Position numbers and translations under genes: made by a program. DNA of 64,000 nt from Canna indica (taxonomy: Eukaryota > Streptophyta > Magnoliopsida > Zingiberales > Cannaceae): positions 11,484,501 through 11,548,500 of the forward strand of contig CP136891.1 in assembly GCA_034359265.1 (NCBI GenBank). The letters are read 5' to 3'. A model generated the notes under the pieces. That model did not search any database, was not told the origin of the DNA, and worked only from the letters and a program-made list of their open reading frames with translations. Positions 60,945 to 64,000 of this stretch are shown here, in pieces (the stretch's first letter is position 1; each line of letters begins with the position of its first letter).

Positions 60945-61944
60945 TAAGATAATATTTGATTGGATGGAATAGAGGGAGAATAGAATATTATTTCTTATGC
61001 TTCTCTTGTTTGGTTGTAACTTATAGACAAGAAATAGGTGGGTCATAAGGAATAGATAAAAAATACTATTCCTTATGCATAGGGAATACTATTTCTTACA
61101 TCAACCCAATGAATAATATTTCTTGTCTATTCTTTATGATATTTTCTTATATTGTCCTTCAATATTTATAATATTACATAATAATATAAAAAAATTAAAT
61201 TATCAAATTAGTTTTAATAATTTTTTTAATCTTAAATAGATCATTATTATTTTATTATTAAATATTATTTTAATAATTATTTTTTAAGATTTAGTTTTTT
61301 ATGAAAATAAATAAATAATAGTTTTTATTATTTTAAATTAGTATATTATTTTATATTAATCCATATTTTTATTATGCTGCTATTAGTTAAAATAAATTAT
61401 AACATAAATTATTATATTTTTAGAAGGATATTTTGATCATTTTTCTATATTATCGTTCAATAATTATAATATGAATATATAATTACATATCTTAAATAGA
61501 TAATTATTATTATTTTATTAAATAATATTTTAATAGTTATTTTTTGAAGATTCAATTATTTTTTATGAAAATAAAATAAACAATAGTGTTTTATTATTTT
61601 AAGTTAATAAATTATTTTATATTGATTCATATTTTTATTATATTGTTATTAGTTAGAATAAATTATAATATAATTTATTATATTTTTAGGAGAACATTTT
61701 AGTTATTTTCTCTCAATTTATTGTATATTCTTTGTGTTAAGTAACAAAGTAAATATATTCAATTTTATTAAGAATGATATTTTGATCATTTAATTTTTTA
61801 TTTCTTGACTATTTCTTATGCTAATCAAATAAAGTAATTTTATTCTTGGTCTATTTTAAAATATCAATCAAACAAGATAATACTATTCTTCATTATCTAT
61901 TCATATTTCTTATGAATTCACTCCATCCAATCAAACACATCTTA
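60945..61944. mobile_element. Second TIR element, immediately downstream
   Basis: The left end is TAAGATAATATTTGATTGG with ATGGA following; the right end in reverse complement is TAAGATGTGTTTGATTGG with ATGGA following. Both arms share GAATAG-, ATTATTTCTTATGCTT-like and CTTGTTTG words. About 1 kb, AT-rich interior, no coding. The superfamily is uncertain (GTTTGATTGGATGGA-type MITE). Confidence 0.65.
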
Positions 61945-63429
61945 TATTCATGTAATCAATTATTTCTTTTCTAGCGAGACATTATGTATATTCATGTAGG
62001 CGACATGTCCAGGTTTTGATCATCAAATGCACAATGAACAAAAATAATGATAGTGAGGGGAATAATTATTTTTATTAAAAAAAAACAAAAATAATGATAG
62101 TGAGGGGAATAATTATTTTTATTAAAAAAAAAAAAAAAAAAAACAAGTGCTAGAATTGACTTACCGTGAAATAATAATAATAATAATAATAATAATAGGG
62201 ATGTGGTACCAAAATTTAATTTGCCCACAAAAATCTACTCCCCAAACTGAAATGTCTCCAATTCCACCACCAACCTCGGGAGAATTTGTGCCCACCGCTT
62301 AGTAAAAGGTTTAAATGATTAATTTGCAATGCGAAGCGTGCGTTGGACTGCCAAGCGCAATAAGATCTGCTTTATATAATACCTATCAATTATTAAAGAC
62401 CCTTTACATAATTCTTTTATTGTGGATTTGCTTCACTTTTTGTCCGTATGTTTTGGTCAGGATATTGTGCATGAGCGAGTCCGAGAAAAAAGCTGATCTT
62501 ATTCGAAATTTACTATATGAACATTATTGAACAATAGTAATTATGTTCATTACGTAGCAAGGCACATTCTGAATTAATTGAAAAGATATTTGCATCTCCA
62601 TACGGTGACAGACTGACAGCATGTATGCTACAAATTAAGAAGATGTGGGAGTTGTATGTGACAACAAACACATGGGAGAGGGTGATGTGGGTGACATGTT
62701 GCTTTCTCTACATGACAAATTACCTATCCATCATCATCTTCTCCCCTTTAGTTGGCATGCAATCTTTTTCGCCAATAAAAAGGGTTACCAACTCATTAAT
62801 TCATCCATCCATCTTTGGCTTCGCTTCTTCCTGGGATATTGGTGCCACATTTCCATCAGCGATTAATTTAGGCATGACAAATTAATGAGTCAATTCTTTA
62901 GAATGTTAAGAATTAATTATGTCACCTTTACAATTAATTTTTTTTCTTTTTCTTTTTTTGCAGAACAGATTGCAGTGTAGGAAGTTGGATGAAGCAACTA
63001 CTTGTGGGATTCTAGCAAAGACTGAAGGAAGTAGTTAGGTTGCTTTATTTGGTCTACGTGTAGCGTGCTGATGAACATGTACTTGTGCGGTTTGCCTCCT
63101 AAGTCCTAAGCTGGAGTACAAAATATCTAGGGATCAAATCATTTCAAAACATCATCGGTTGGTTTGGCTTGTTGGTTTCTAATTCCTGGAATTGATGGGA
63201 ATGTTCCATAACCTTCATTCAATTGAATTTATGTGATTTTATTTTCCGGCTTCGTTATAGCTTTCTTTCTCTCATATAATTAAGTGTAATTAGTAACAAG
63301 AACCACCAAGGGGCCGGAATAAATTTCATAAGCATTTCATTGGCTGAAATTTACAGAGTAATGCATGATAACTCTTAGCGATTGGTTGTATTCTAACATG
63401 TAAACTCATTTTTATTTAAGGGGCTGTTT
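61945..63429. other. AT-rich stretch with a short tandem duplication
   Basis: A segment of about 48 bp containing AATGATAGTGAGGGGAATAA is duplicated in tandem at about 62038-62132, followed by an A run and AAT repeats (62168-62196). Open frames at 62315-62885 have no recognisable domain. Confidence 0.5.
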
Positions 63430-63640
63430 AAAACCACTTGCATCCAACCTTCTGAGTTAGAAAAACACTAATGCCTAATCCAAAAAGAAGCACAGGCATC
63501 TACTATTTGATCGATAGAGACCCGCTTCTCGTTAAAGATAATGTTGTTCCTTGCACTCCAAAGCATCCATCACCAAATCAAGCTACAACTGTGGTGTTTC
63601 TTGTTCCAGATGGAAAAACACTCATTTAGTAATAATTCAA
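63430..63640 (-). pseudogene. LINE C-terminal trace
   Basis: The minus strand reads LWSARNNIIFNEKRVSIDQI, then VDACASFW, similar to the W-IW--RN--IFN segment after the zf-RVT domain of plant LINEs. It is short and has stops, so the call is tentative. Confidence 0.45.
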
Positions 63641-63688
63641 CTTATTTATTACTTTGCAAAGGATATTTTTAATCTTTTATTAAACAAA

Positions 63689-63946
63689 CTATAATGATGG
63701 CTTGTTCAATATTTTTCCACTAATGCAAACATCATGGATAACTTTTCCAAATTTATCTTTCAGAGAAATAATGGGTGCATTTAGTTTTGAGAACGAATCG
63801 AACCCTTGTCTGTAGTCAATAAATTCCATGTCATCAGGCACCATAGAGATCAAGGAAAGAATATTAACATTTTTACCAAACAAGTTTGAAGCTTCGAAGT
63901 AATCTGGATCGACGAGAACAAGTTTGGGTTTGGTCCAAATCGTCAC
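63689..63946 (-). other. Unrecognised open frame near the window edge
   Basis: The 85-codon minus-strand frame reads KPKLVLVDPDYFEASNLFGK and continues with a charged, non-repetitive composition. I do not recognise it; it could be another piece of the LINE or of a host gene continuing past 64000. Confidence 0.3.
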
Positions 63947-64000
63947 AAGTTACCAATAAATCACTAAACATATGTAAATTGTACACTCAAGTGCTGACAT

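Overview
This is a nuclear window from a flowering plant. It holds spliced plant genes (a cytochrome P450, a C2-domain SRC2-like protein, a DUF1191 protein, complex I subunit NDUFA1, a LURP-one-related protein, a DUF7866-like Cys-rich peptide, a PBL8-type receptor-like cytoplasmic kinase), a MIR319 precursor, a tRNA-Leu(CAG), and long AT-rich intergenic tracts packed with plant-type transposons. The high GC of the C2, Cys-rich and acyl-ligase-derived exons against AT-rich surroundings makes me lean to a monocot (inference only).

Layout. 1-2.35 kb: 5' three exons of a CYP714-like P450 (minus), cut by the window edge. 3.09-5.02 kb: a Pack-MULE-like element with about 230-bp inverted ends carrying fused, decayed fragments of two different acyl-activating-enzyme genes, abutting a 270-bp ATT microsatellite. 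5.49-5.66 kb: a foldback element with flanking direct repeat, just upstream of the C2 gene (5.78-7.05 kb). 7.28-8.47 kb: a small CACTA element filled with simple repeats. 9-11 kb: a decayed LINE. 12.4-12.6 kb: MIR319 (minus). 15-21 kb: AT-rich sequence with an hAT-type and a long-TIR element. 21.3-22.3 kb: DUF1191 protein (plus). 25.9-26.2 kb: NDUFA1 (minus). 27.5-28.1 kb: hAT-type element. 28.1-31.5 kb: a plus-strand gene for a small unrecognised protein, with a LURP-one gene lying antisense inside one of its introns. 32.7-33.1 kb: hAT-type element. 33.6-34.0 kb: Cys-rich secreted peptide (minus). 35.6-42.7 kb: hAT-type repeat split by a 6.16-kb chromovirus Ty3/Gypsy element. 45.5-50.0 kb: six-exon PBL8-like kinase (minus). 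52.9 kb: tRNA-Leu. 53.7-57.1 kb: LINE fragment, then a truncated second Gypsy element containing a SINE. 57.8-58.8 kb: LINE fragment split by an hAT-type element. 59.8-61.9 kb: two long-TIR elements side by side. 61.9-64 kb: AT-rich, with LINE traces.

The host genes look functionally unrelated, as is normal in plants: no cluster or operon logic is visible. What ties the window together is transposon activity: gene-fragment capture, nested insertions with readable target-site duplications, and a retroelement whose reading frame is interrupted only by transition-type stops. All exon boundaries were read by eye from GT/AG sites with phase checks; no homology search was run, and family names rest on recognised motifs.
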